A DNA stretch of 64,000 nt from Chloroflexi bacterium RBG_13_51_36 (GTDB lineage Bacteria; Chloroflexota; Dehalococcoidia; GIF9; AB-539-J10), in the NCBI GenBank assembly GCA_001796515.1, contig MGMS01000010.1, positions 109,698 through 173,697 of the forward strand, written 5' to 3'. The translations under genes were made by a program, and so were the position numbers. The notes beneath the pieces are model-generated. The model was not told where the DNA came from. It worked only from the letters and a program-made list of their open reading frames with translations, and did not search any database. Below, one piece after another: positions 33,039-41,264 of this stretch (position 1 is its first letter; every line of letters starts with the position of its first letter).

Positions 33039-33990
33039 ACTCAAGATAGCGCTTTATTGGGCGGCCAGTTGTGGGGGATGTGAGATTGCGACTCTAGCTA
33101 TACACGAAAAGATACTGAAGCTAGCCGAGGTCGCAGACATCGTTTTCTGGCCGGTAGGCATGGATTTCAAGTATGCTGACGTAGAGAAGATGGCTGATAA
33201 AAGTGTGGATGTCTGCCTTTTCAACGGAGCTATTAGGAATGAAGAAAATGAACACATGGCCAAGCTACTGCGAGCCAAATCTAAGATAATGATAGCCTAT
33301 GGCTCTTGTGCTCACGAAGGCTGTATTCCCGGGCTGTCCAATTTCTACAACCGACAACTGACGTTCGATCGGGTCTACATTGAAACGCCGTCGACTGAGA
33401 ATCCTAGGAAGATTTTCCCTCAGACGAAAGTCAAAGTACCTGAGGGCGAGCTCGATATTCCTGAGTTCTATGACACGGTTAAGACTCTAGCCCAGACCGT
33501 AGACGTCGATTACTTCGTCCCCGGTTGTCCCCCGGAAGAGAGGACTACTTGGCTTGCCCTTGAAGCTTTGATTTCAGGTAAGCTACCGCCGAAAGGGACC
33601 GTCATAAGTCACGCGGTAAAAGCTGTTTGCGACGAGTGTCCCCGCAAGAAAGAGGAAAAGAAAATCAAGAAATTCTATCGACCTTACGAAAAAATGCCTG
33701 AGCCAGAAAGGTGTCTGCTGGAGCAGGGATTCTTGTGCTACGGTGTGGCTACTCGCGGTGGTTGTGGTGCTCTCTGCCCTCAAGCTAATATGCCATGCAC
33801 CGGCTGTTACGGACCGGTGGAAGGGGTAATTGACCAGGGAGCTCATTTTCTGAGTGCTCTTTCGTCTATCATTGACTCCAACGATCCCGAGGAGATTCAA
33901 AAAATAATCGACGATATTCCTGACCCGGCAGGCACTCTCTACCGTTACAGTCTGCCAGATTCGCTACTTAGGAGGGCACGGATAAAATGA
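33031..33990 (+). CDS. mvhG: [NiFe] hydrogenase small subunit (MvhG type)
   Basis: A 319-residue small subunit of group-3 cytoplasmic hydrogenase. The proximal cluster motif [15 protein letters not shown] is at residue 11, and [10 protein letters not shown] and [12 protein letters not shown] give the other ligands near 93 and 166. The CxxC and [17 protein letters not shown] segments near 200-265 supply further clusters. No twin-arginine signal or membrane anchor is seen, as expected for the soluble MvhG. The mvhA start overlaps its stop by four bases. Confidence 0.94.
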   Translation: MAKLKIALYWAASCGGCEIATLAIHEKILKLAEVADIVFWPVGMDFKYADVEKMADKSVDVCLFNGAIRNEENEHMAKLLRAKSKIMIAYGSCAHEGCIPGLSNFYNRQLTFDRVYIETPSTENPRKIFPQTKVKVPEGELDIPEFYDTVKTLAQTVDVDYFVPGCPPEERTTWLALEALISGKLPPKGTVISHAVKAVCDECPRKKEEKKIKKFYRPYEKMPEPERCLLEQGFLCYGVATRGGCGALCPQANMPCTGCYGPVEGVIDQGAHFLSALSSIIDSNDPEEIQKIIDDIPDPAGTLYRYSLPDSLLRRARIK

Positions 33991-35453
33991 AAAAAATAAT
34001 GATAGACCCCATTACCCGCCTTGAAGGTCATGGCAAGATTACCATCTTCCTCAAGGACGATGGCAGTGTGGCCAACGTTTATTTCCAGGTTCCCGAACTC
34101 AGAGGCTTCGAGAAATTCTGCGAGGGACGGCCGGCTGAGGACATGCCCCAGATAACACAGCGTATTTGTGGCGTTTGTCCTGAAGCCCACCATATGGCAG
34201 CAACGAAAGCCCTGGATGACCTGTTTCATGTCGAACCAACCAGCACTGCCAAAAAGCTGCGTGAGCTCCTTTACAGCGCTTTTTACGTAACTGACCATAC
34301 CACCCACTTCTACATCCTTGGCGCCCCTGATTTCGTTATGGGGCCGGATGCACATCCTGCAGAACGCAATATCCTGGGAGTAATAGGCAAGGTAGGACTG
34401 GAGCTAGGTGGTGCTGTGATCAATACCCGCAAACAGAATCACTGGATTATCCAGACAGTCGGCGGCCGTCCGATACACCCCTGTTTCGGACTACCCGGCG
34501 GCGTGAGCAGAGCCATAAATGAAGAAGAAAGAGCAAAAATAGAAGAAATAGCCAAGCAGTCAGTGGAGTTCGGCAAGGTATCGCTTAAAGTCTTCGACGA
34601 CGTCGTTCTCAAGAACAAAGTGTACCTGGACATGGTCCTGAGCGATACCTATACCCAGAAGTCGTATAACATGGGATTGGTTGATAAGAACAATAAGGTC
34701 AATTTCTACGATGGCAAAGTACGAGTGGTCGGACCTGATGGCAAAGAGTTATGTAAATATGCTCCCCGCGAATATCTGGAACATATAGCTGAACGAGTTG
34801 AGCCATGGACATACCTCAAGTTTCCCTATCTCAAGAAGGTTGGCTGGAAAGGTTTCGTTGATGGCAAAGACAGTGGAGTGTATCGAGCCACACCCCTGTC
34901 CCGCCTGAATGCTGCCGATGGTATGGCTACCCCTCTGGCCCAGGAAGCATACGAGAAGATGTACTCCACTCTTGGGGGCAAGCCGGCCAACTATACTCTG
35001 GCAACCCACTGGGCACGCCTCGTTGAACTTCTTTACGCTGCTGAGAGGTTGCTGGAGCTCAGTAAAGACCCGGAAATAACCAGTCCGAACATTCGCAACA
35101 TACCGACAGCGAAGCCCGACGAAGGAATAGCCATTGTGGAAGCACCTAGGGGCACCCTCACCCATCATTACATAACCGATGAAAGAGGGGTGATAAAGAA
35201 GTGTAACTTGATCGTGGGCACTACCAATAACTATGCTCCTTTGTTTATGTCAATTAAGAAAGCAGCCGAAGACTTTATAAAGCCTGGAGTAGAGATAACT
35301 GAGGGACTGCTTAACCGCATCGAGATGGCGTGGCGTCCCTATGATCCCTGCTTGTCCTGCGCTACACATGCTTTGCCCGGGCAGTTACCTCTGGAAGTGA
35401 CTATATATGATGCCCAGGGCAACGAGGTCAAGAAACTGAGCCAGGGCGTTTAG
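33987..35453 (+). CDS. mvhA: [NiFe] hydrogenase large subunit (MvhA type)
   Basis: A 488-residue catalytic subunit. The N-terminal nickel ligands are in RICGVCPEAHHMAATKALDD (near residue 61), and the C-terminal ones in DPCLSCATH, followed by 25 or so residues that the maturation protease would remove after the histidine. DPITRLEGHGKI at the start is the group-3 signature. It is the cytoplasmic bidirectional or H2-uptake type that feeds HdrA through MvhD. The protease gene lies 22 bases downstream. Confidence 0.95.
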   Translation: MKKIMIDPITRLEGHGKITIFLKDDGSVANVYFQVPELRGFEKFCEGRPAEDMPQITQRICGVCPEAHHMAATKALDDLFHVEPTSTAKKLRELLYSAFYVTDHTTHFYILGAPDFVMGPDAHPAERNILGVIGKVGLELGGAVINTRKQNHWIIQTVGGRPIHPCFGLPGGVSRAINEEERAKIEEIAKQSVEFGKVSLKVFDDVVLKNKVYLDMVLSDTYTQKSYNMGLVDKNNKVNFYDGKVRVVGPDGKELCKYAPREYLEHIAERVEPWTYLKFPYLKKVGWKGFVDGKDSGVYRATPLSRLNAADGMATPLAQEAYEKMYSTLGGKPANYTLATHWARLVELLYAAERLLELSKDPEITSPNIRNIPTAKPDEGIAIVEAPRGTLTHHYITDERGVIKKCNLIVGTTNNYAPLFMSIKKAAEDFIKPGVEITEGLLNRIEMAWRPYDPCLSCATHALPGQLPLEVTIYDAQGNEVKKLSQGV

Positions 35454-35475
35454 TGACAGGTTGTCGTAAGTCCGA

Positions 35476-35931
35476 ATGAAGACCCTGGTTCTAGGGCTGG
35501 GGAATAGCATACTCTCCGACGATGGTGTAGGGATCAGGGCGGCTCATGAAGTGGCCAACCAACTCAGCAATCCCCAGGTGACTGTAGTTGAAACAAGTGC
35601 GGCTGGCCTTAGCCTGTTAGATTCTATTGTCGGCTACGATAAAGTCATTATCATTGATGCCATCCAGACTGAGAAGGGGGAAGCTGGGCAGATATATCGT
35701 ATGGGGACTGCAGATTTCTCCTGCACCAAGCACTTCTCTTCACCTCATCAAATAAACCTGGTCACAGCTCTGGAGTTGGGCAAGATGCTCAATTTGGCAA
35801 TGCCTCAAGAGATCGTTGTTTTCGCTGTGGAAGCAGAAGATATCACCAGCTTCAGCGAGAAATGCACGCTCGAGGTAGAGAAGGCAATTCCCATAGTGGT
35901 CAAGATGGTGCTGGAGGAGTTAGTCAGCTAG
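35476..35931 (+). CDS. Hydrogenase maturation protease (HycI/HyaD family)
   Basis: A 151-residue endopeptidase that trims the C-terminus of the hydrogenase large subunit after nickel insertion. LGLGNSILSDDGVGIRAAHE contains the first nickel-contacting acid. VIIIDAIQTEKGEAG holds the second, and SSPHQINLVTALELG the histidine. Length is normal. It is the last gene of the hdr-mvh operon. It overlaps moaC tail to tail by 12 bases, with no terminator hairpin seen. Confidence 0.92.
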   Translation: MKTLVLGLGNSILSDDGVGIRAAHEVANQLSNPQVTVVETSAAGLSLLDSIVGYDKVIIIDAIQTEKGEAGQIYRMGTADFSCTKHFSSPHQINLVTALELGKMLNLAMPQEIVVFAVEAEDITSFSEKCTLEVEKAIPIVVKMVLEELVS

Positions 35932-36402
35932 ATAAAGCCCGCTTTTGCCCCCGCTCTTCTTCACCAGGCGAATGTCTCCGATAGCCATGCTTCTGTCCAC
36001 TGCTTTGCACATGTCATAGATAGTCAGGGCGCTCACAGCGACAGCTACCAGTGCTTCCATTTCAAATCCTGTTTTCCCTATCCCCTTGGTGCTGGCCGTG
36101 ATTTCAACGGAGCACTCGCTGGAATTGGGTGCTCGGCTCTTTTCGCGGAGGTTAAATTCCACTGCAATGTGGGTGAGCTGGAGTGGGTGACAGAGAGGTA
36201 TGAGGCGGTGGGTTTCTTTTGCCGCCATGACTCCAGCCGTTTTTGCCACGGCCAGGACATCTCCTTTCGCCAATTCACCTTTGCGGATAAGCTTCAGGGT
36301 GGCGGGTTTCATCTGTATCCTGCCTTTGGCTATTGCCTGGCGTTCTGTTTCTCTCTTCTGGGTGACGTCTATCATGTGAATTTGTCCTGACTCCATTCTC
36401 AC
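35920..36402 (-). CDS. moaC: Cyclic pyranopterin monophosphate synthase MoaC
   Basis: A 160-residue MoaC. IDVTQKRETERQAIAKGRIQ, the LIPLCHPLQLTHIAVEF catalytic segment and GFEMEALVAVAVSALTIYDM with the C-terminal KSGGKSG are all present. With MoaA it converts GTP to cyclic pyranopterin phosphate, the first step of molybdopterin synthesis. Its start overlaps the end of moaA by four bases. It is the last gene of a tup-moa run on the minus strand. Confidence 0.95.
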   Translation of the reverse strand: MRMESGQIHMIDVTQKRETERQAIAKGRIQMKPATLKLIRKGELAKGDVLAVAKTAGVMAAKETHRLIPLCHPLQLTHIAVEFNLREKSRAPNSSECSVEITASTKGIGKTGFEMEALVAVAVSALTIYDMCKAVDRSMAIGDIRLVKKSGGKSGLYLAD

Positions 36403-37376
36403 CCTCCAATCTGCGACATTTTTCGCTTCACCGGCCTGTCGTTCGTTTCCTTCAAATGATGATGCTCCGGCTTGGAAGCAACTGCCCTCAAGATTAGTTG
36501 TTTTAGCTCCTCCATCGAGACATTGTTACGTAGTGGCATTTTTAAGTCAATCTCGTCTTCTCCCAGAAGGCACGGGCGTAGCTTGCCATCCGGAGTAAGT
36601 CGCACTCGGTTACAGTGGGAGCAAAAGGAAAGCTCGCTGAGCGGACTGATGAGACCTATAGTGCCCTTGGCTTGGGCTAAGCTATAGTACAGAGCAGGCC
36701 CATTGCCAGTCATGGGCTCACGAGGCTCAAGCTTGCCCAGCAAACTGATATGTTGTCGCAGCTCAATGGATGGTATGAACTCCGCTACACCCTTAAAAGG
36801 CATAAGCTCGATGAATCGGACATGCCATCCTTCTCTATAGGTCATCCTGGCGAAATCCAGTATCTCATCATCGTTCATGTGCCGCATGACTACCGTGTTT
36901 ATCTTGACCGGACTCAAGCCAGCCTCCTTCGCTGCCTCGATGCCCTCAAGGACATCTTTCAATTCTCCCAGGCGGGTTATGTATCGGAATTTATCGGCTT
37001 TAAGCGTGTCCAGGCTGACGTTAACTCTGGACAAGCCTGCTTGCCTGAGTTCCAGAGCATATTTCTTCAGAAGGATCCCATTTGTCGTCAAAGACAGTTC
37101 TTCAATCCCATTTATCTGAGAAAGCATCTTGACGAGATGCGGGAAATCAGCCCTAACCAAGGGCTCACCACCAGTGAGTCTTACCTTGTTGACGCCCAGC
37201 TCTGCTGCTGCTCGGACGACAGACTGAATCTCCTCGTACGAGAGGATCTCACTATGTGACATCTGGGGAACACCTTCGGGTGGCATGCAATAGATGCACC
37301 GCAAGTTGCAGCGGTCGGTAACTGAAATCCGGAGGTAATTTATGCTCCGCCCGAAGGAATCAAGAATTCCAGTCAT
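36399..37376 (-). CDS. moaA: GTP 3',8-cyclase MoaA
   Basis: A 325-residue radical SAM enzyme. The N-terminal cluster motif is DRCNLRCIYCMPPEG, and the C-terminal second cluster uses SFCSHCNRVRLTPDGKLRPC. The chain ends in GG, as needed for activity in this family. RLTGGEPLVR is the SAM motif near residue 70. The start overlaps the tungstate ATPase gene by four bases. Placement with tupABC suggests that the pterin is destined for tungsten as much as molybdenum. Confidence 0.95.
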   Translation of the reverse strand: MTGILDSFGRSINYLRISVTDRCNLRCIYCMPPEGVPQMSHSEILSYEEIQSVVRAAAELGVNKVRLTGGEPLVRADFPHLVKMLSQINGIEELSLTTNGILLKKYALELRQAGLSRVNVSLDTLKADKFRYITRLGELKDVLEGIEAAKEAGLSPVKINTVVMRHMNDDEILDFARMTYREGWHVRFIELMPFKGVAEFIPSIELRQHISLLGKLEPREPMTGNGPALYYSLAQAKGTIGLISPLSELSFCSHCNRVRLTPDGKLRPCLLGEDEIDLKMPLRNNVSMEELKQLILRAVASKPEHHHLKETNDRPVKRKMSQIGG

Positions 37377-38479
37377 TGGCCACTTCCCTTTTCAATAATA
37401 TGCACCCCGGTAGCTTTGAAAGTAGCGTAGACTTCCTTGCCCGCCTGTAAATTCAATTCCTCCGCTGATATTCTGGTGACCAGGGCTATGAGACGGAAGC
37501 CACAATCTATTTCCACCCGGCTAAGCGGTCCGAGAGTAGTTACTCGGGTGACTTCGGACTGAAAAGAATTCCTCGCCGAACTCTTGACAGTTGTCTGCTG
37601 ACCACCATCAGGAATCAGTAACGTGATATCTTCAGGTCTGATACAAGCATACACTTCCTTTCCCACGGGATAGCCAGAGACTGCCTGTATTATATAGCCG
37701 TCTATATTCACCAGAGCTATACCTTCGTTGTTTTCTACTACCACGCCTTCCAGGATGTTCTCCATACCGACAAAGTGAGCCACCGCCTCATTTGTAGGTG
37801 AACGGAATATGTCGGTGGCATTGCCTGTTTGGACAAGTCTGCCATCAAGAAGGACCCCTATCCTGTCCGAGAGTTGCTGTCCTTGAGACATATCATGTGT
37901 TGCCATTATCATAGTAGTGTTCTGTTGCCTGGCAACATTGGAAATTAGCTGCTCAATCTTGGCTGTGGAAATAGGGTCGAGGTTAGCCGTCGGCTCGTCC
38001 AGTAGCAACACCTCAGGTTCGAGCACCAAAGCTCTGGCTAAGGCTACTCTCTGCGCCTCCCCTCCGGAAAGCGTCCGGGCGTCTCTATTCCTATAACCTT
38101 CTAGCCCCACCATCTCCAGAATATGGTCAACTTTGTTAGCAATCCTGTTTCTTTTCTCTCCCCTCCACCTTAAGCCGCAGGCAACGTTGTCGTAGACACT
38201 CAAATTAAATACCTGAGGTTTCTGGTGTATGAACGACATTCGACGGCGTATCTCCAATCTCTGTTTCCCCGACCGGGGGACGTGTTTGCCATCGAAGTAG
38301 ATTTCCCCCGCGCCAGGCACTTCCAGCAGGTCCATAATACGTAGAAGCGTCGTTTTGCCAGCTCCGGTCGGGCCAATCAGGGCGAAAGCCTCGCCTTTGT
38401 CAATACCTAAGTTTAGGCCTTTCAATATCTCCCGCTCACCATAGCTGTGGCTTAAATCGACTACTTCTATCAAGGACAT
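37373..38479 (-). CDS. tupC: Tungstate/molybdate ABC transporter ATP-binding protein (TupC type)
   Basis: A 368-residue ATPase. Walker A GPTGAGKTTLL is near residue 37. LSGGEAQRVALARALVLEPE and VLLLDEPTANLD follow. The C-terminal 120 residues carry a TOBE-type region (VYACIRPEDITLLIP and EVTRVTTLGPLSRVEI), which in this class binds oxyanions and regulates activity. It sits 2 bases after the permease gene in the minus-strand run tupA-tupB-tupC-moaA-moaC. Confidence 0.9.
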   Translation of the reverse strand: MSLIEVVDLSHSYGEREILKGLNLGIDKGEAFALIGPTGAGKTTLLRIMDLLEVPGAGEIYFDGKHVPRSGKQRLEIRRRMSFIHQKPQVFNLSVYDNVACGLRWRGEKRNRIANKVDHILEMVGLEGYRNRDARTLSGGEAQRVALARALVLEPEVLLLDEPTANLDPISTAKIEQLISNVARQQNTTMIMATHDMSQGQQLSDRIGVLLDGRLVQTGNATDIFRSPTNEAVAHFVGMENILEGVVVENNEGIALVNIDGYIIQAVSGYPVGKEVYACIRPEDITLLIPDGGQQTTVKSSARNSFQSEVTRVTTLGPLSRVEIDCGFRLIALVTRISAEELNLQAGKEVYATFKATGVHIIEKGSGQ

Positions 38480-38481
38480 TG

Positions 38482-39168
38482 TTACCTCTGCTGCAATCTG
38501 TTCAAGACGATGTTAATGATAAGCGCCAGTAATAGAAGAATCATACCCAGCGCTATTGCCAGCTCTAAGTTACCTTTGCCTGCCTCCAATGATATTACTG
38601 TGGTGATGACCCTGGTGGCTCCCCTGATATTTCCGCCGACCATCAGAGCACATCCAACTTCGGATATGGCCCTGGCAAAACCCAGCATCACGGCCGCCAG
38701 CACGGCATATCTTGCCTCCTTCAGGACGAGCCGGATAGCCTGAGAGCCGCTGGCGCCAAGCGAGGTAGCGGTATCGGCAATCTCCTTACTCACACCGCTC
38801 AACGCCGAAATGGTCAAACCAAGCAGCAAAGGAGTAATTAGTATCATCTGGCCAATGACCATGGCGGTAGGAGTAAAAAGGAGACGAAGCTCGCCCAGCG
38901 GCCCGCTACGCGAAAGTAGCACAAGAAGAAACAAGCCAACAAGGACTGTGGGCACGCTGAACAACGTCTGAATGATGTTTATTAGGACCCTCTTTCCACG
39001 GAAGTGATGGAAGTGTATCAAGCTCCCCAGCGGTATGCAGATCAGTGAGGCCAGAAGGCAAGCTGTCGCTGATATAGTCAAGGACCTTCCAGCTACCTCC
39101 ATCACTGCCGGGTCAAGGGATATTAGCAGTTGTACGGCCTTGGTAAGGCCGTCCCATATTTCAGTCAA
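38482..39168 (-). CDS. tupB: Tungstate ABC transporter permease (TupB type)
   Basis: A 228-residue permease with six likely membrane helices, starting after a short N-terminal stretch. The ABC-permease loop EIADTATSLGASGSQAIRLV (the EAA motif) is near residue 133. FARAISEVGCALMVGGNIRG follows it, a signature of the Tup/Mod permeases. The genes on either side encode the binding protein and the ATPase. The spacing to tupC is 2 bases. Confidence 0.92.
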   Translation of the reverse strand: MTEIWDGLTKAVQLLISLDPAVMEVAGRSLTISATACLLASLICIPLGSLIHFHHFRGKRVLINIIQTLFSVPTVLVGLFLLVLLSRSGPLGELRLLFTPTAMVIGQMILITPLLLGLTISALSGVSKEIADTATSLGASGSQAIRLVLKEARYAVLAAVMLGFARAISEVGCALMVGGNIRGATRVITTVISLEAGKGNLELAIALGMILLLLALIINIVLNRLQQR

Positions 39169-39242
39169 TTGCCTCCAGTTTCTTTAATATACTATTTCTT
39201 GGCACGGGCTTTGTACCTGCCAGTACAGGTAATCTTGCGGAC

Positions 39243-40160
39243 TCAGGGCAACCCGCAGATCTCCGGATCCCAGGGGTAGAATAGCGGTTCTCCATATTCG
39301 GGCACGCCATATCCGGCGATTAAAGCCTGGATTTCAGGTGCTCTGAGGAATGTTACCAGATTCTGAGCCATCCCAGGATTGACACCGTTTGTGCAGATCA
39401 TCGCCGTGTAGACGTTGAGCATAATATCGCCTGTTTCGACCAAGGGCACCAAATCCAGGTCGCCCTGGTAAGCAAGGAAGGTTCCCTTGTCTGTCAGGGT
39501 GTAAGCCATCAGTTCGTCAGCCATAACAAGAGTTGCCCCCATGCCTGTCCCGGCTTCAATATACCAGCCATCGGCTGTTCCATTACCTACAATATCCTCT
39601 GTATAGTTATAGCCGGCTGACGCCCAGATGGCTTTTTCTTTGCCGTGGGTTCCCGATTCATCCCCTCGAGAGACGAATCTAACTGTATCCGGGTCAAGCG
39701 CTCCCTCTTGCTGGATTTTCTGGAAGGCTTCTTCTGGAGCCAAGCTGCCAGTCAAGCTGCCAACGCCTGCAGGGTCAGACGCCGGGCCTACTATGATGAA
39801 ATAGTTATAAGCCCAGGTGACCCGCGCCGTGGAATTGCCATCTACTGTTGCGTTAAGAGCGTAGCCACCGGCTACAAATGCTGCCTCCTTGAGGGGGTCG
39901 TGGACGGTAACTACATCCACATCACCATTCATTCCTAGTTCCAAAGCTATACCGGTGCCCTTAGCCTGTATCTGCAAGTCGGCGTCATATCTATCCTCAA
40001 ATATGTCCTCCAGATAATCCCACAATCCTGTGTCGTAGAGACTGGTAGTGGTTGCTACCCGTAGTACCTCTGGCTCTGTTTGCCCACTGCAGCCAAGGAC
40101 CGTTACGAGCAGGGTCAGAACCAAGACAATTAAGGCTATTCTAGGTGCGATTACTTTCAT
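39243..40160 (-). CDS. tupA: Tungstate-binding lipoprotein (TupA type)
   Basis: A 305-residue extracellular binding protein. The signal ends in a lipobox (LVTVLGCSGQ, cysteine near residue 24), so it is anchored as a lipoprotein. VATTTSLYDTGLWDYLEDIF is the TupA oxyanion-binding signature with TTTS. RGDESGTHGKEKAIW is the second ligand segment. TupA is specific for tungstate over molybdate in known cases. Its start is 53 bases after the riboswitch terminator. SD AGGAGG precedes the ATG. Confidence 0.93.
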   Translation of the reverse strand: MKVIAPRIALIVLVLTLLVTVLGCSGQTEPEVLRVATTTSLYDTGLWDYLEDIFEDRYDADLQIQAKGTGIALELGMNGDVDVVTVHDPLKEAAFVAGGYALNATVDGNSTARVTWAYNYFIIVGPASDPAGVGSLTGSLAPEEAFQKIQQEGALDPDTVRFVSRGDESGTHGKEKAIWASAGYNYTEDIVGNGTADGWYIEAGTGMGATLVMADELMAYTLTDKGTFLAYQGDLDLVPLVETGDIMLNVYTAMICTNGVNPGMAQNLVTFLRAPEIQALIAGYGVPEYGEPLFYPWDPEICGLP

Positions 40161-40213
40161 TCAAAACCTCCTGTTATCTTCAGTGACTTCTCTTTGAAAC
40201 ACGCAGCTGGGAA

Positions 40214-40242
40214 CAAAAAAGCACCGTTACAAGAACGGTGCT
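40214..40242 (-). terminator. Rho-independent terminator in the tupA leader
   Basis: On the minus strand, AGCACCGTT pairs perfectly with AACGGTGCT across a five-base loop (CTTGT), followed by TTTTTTG. It ends about 53 bases before the tupA start and lies just after the riboswitch-like structure, so it is the likely expression platform. Confidence 0.85.
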
Positions 40243-40243
40243 G

Positions 40244-40345
40244 TCCTAAAACCAAGCTCCATATTCCCTCCTTTCCAAGCACGGGAGGCATAGACATTTC
40301 TCTCTATGCCTTCGAGGCTTTGCAGCCCACCGTCTGCTTGCCATG
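40244..40345 (-). promoter_or_regulatory. Candidate molybdenum/tungsten cofactor (Moco/Tuco) riboswitch
   Basis: Read on the minus strand, the leader folds around GGCATAGA/TCTATGCC (an 8-bp hairpin), preceded by GCCTCGAAGGC and followed by CCTCCCGTGCTTGGAAAGGAGGG. The CCTCC ... GGAAAGGAGG core and the GCCTC elements resemble the Moco RNA motif known upstream of pterin-cofactor and tungstate genes. A terminator follows directly, and the controlled genes are tupABC and moaAC, exactly the expected set. Boundaries are approximate. Whether it senses Moco or Tuco is unknown. Confidence 0.75.
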
Positions 40346-40396
40346 GATTCTCTTTAGGCAAGACAGCTCGGAGAGAGCCAATACTTAATCTTGGAT

Positions 40397-40426
40397 ATTA
40401 TATCAAGGACTTGATAACGAGGTAAA
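40397..40426 (-). promoter_or_regulatory. Promoter of the tup-moa operon
   Basis: On the minus strand, TTTACC (about 40426-40421), an 18-base spacer and a perfect TATAAT (40402-40397). The predicted start near 40390 is about 45 bases before the riboswitch-like fold. Confidence 0.6.
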
Positions 40427-40474
40427 TCAGGATATTCCTAGGGATACAGAGGCAATTCCAGCCGAGTCAGGCGA

Positions 40475-41182
40475 TTATTTTTCCTTTGACTTCCTTTCGC
40501 CTCGAGTAGCTTCCTTGGGAGCTTCAGCCGCTTCCTCCGCCCCCTCTGCCCCTGCTCCCGCTACTGCCTCCTCCGCCTCTGCTGCTACTGCCTCCTCCAC
40601 TACCTTCTCCTCTATCTTCTCCACAGGTCGGGAACTAATCTTTGCCACAACCAAATCCGGGTTGTTGAGAACAGTGATGTCTTTGTCCAGCTTGACATCT
40701 TTGACGCGTATTGCCTGGTCCAAATCAGTGAGCGAATTGATGTCCACTTCTATGCTATTAGGGATCTTTGCTGGCAAGCACTCTATGGTCAAAGTCGCGA
40801 GCTCATGCTCCAGCATGTTGGTCTTGGCTTTCAAGGCCGGCGCCTCTCCGACCAAGACAACAGGGACCTCTAACCTTATCTTCTCCTCCATTCTGACCTG
40901 GTAGAAGTCAACATGAACCAATTCTCCCCTGCGCCAATCTCTATCATATTCGCGAACGACAACGGTCCTGGCCTTCTTCTCTTTGGCGAGTTTAAGGGTA
41001 ATAAGCCTTGTCTGCCCAGCCTGACCTAACACTCGGTCAAGTTCACTAGTGTCGCACTGCAGTGCCAGGGATTCGATACCGTGCCCGAAAAGATGCACGG
41101 GAGTAATGCCCCGGCGGCGCAAATGCTTGACTTTCTTCCCGAGAATCTCTCGGTTAGCAGCCTTTAGCTCGATTTTGTCCAT
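40475..41182 (-). CDS. rplY: 50S ribosomal protein L25 (CTC family, long form)
   Basis: A 235-residue L25/TL5. The N-terminal domain starts MDKIELKAANREILGKKVKH and binds 5S rRNA. The C-terminal beta domain (IRLEVPVVLVGEAPALKA through LDKDITVLNNPDLVVAKISS) matches the CTC form. The last 45 residues are Glu/Ala-rich (EEAVAAEAEEAVAGAGAEGA), a low-complexity tail. Like L9 in this window, the ribosomal protein carries an extra charged end. Confidence 0.92.
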   Translation of the reverse strand: MDKIELKAANREILGKKVKHLRRRGITPVHLFGHGIESLALQCDTSELDRVLGQAGQTRLITLKLAKEKKARTVVVREYDRDWRRGELVHVDFYQVRMEEKIRLEVPVVLVGEAPALKAKTNMLEHELATLTIECLPAKIPNSIEVDINSLTDLDQAIRVKDVKLDKDITVLNNPDLVVAKISSRPVEKIEEKVVEEAVAAEAEEAVAGAGAEGAEEAAEAPKEATRGERKSKEK

Positions 41183-41264
41183 TTTGTTTGCCCAATCATA
41201 CCAGATGAGGCTTCTCCATGCAAGGGACTATACCTGTCCATGTGAATAGGGATGTTAAAACCTC

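Larger units (their letters stand above)
40161..40474 (-). other. Leader region of the tup-moa operon
   Basis: A 314-base gap between tupA and rplY. It contains, in order on the minus strand, a promoter, a cofactor riboswitch-like structure and a terminator, each listed separately. The part next to rplY (40426-40474) has no further feature. Confidence 0.6.
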
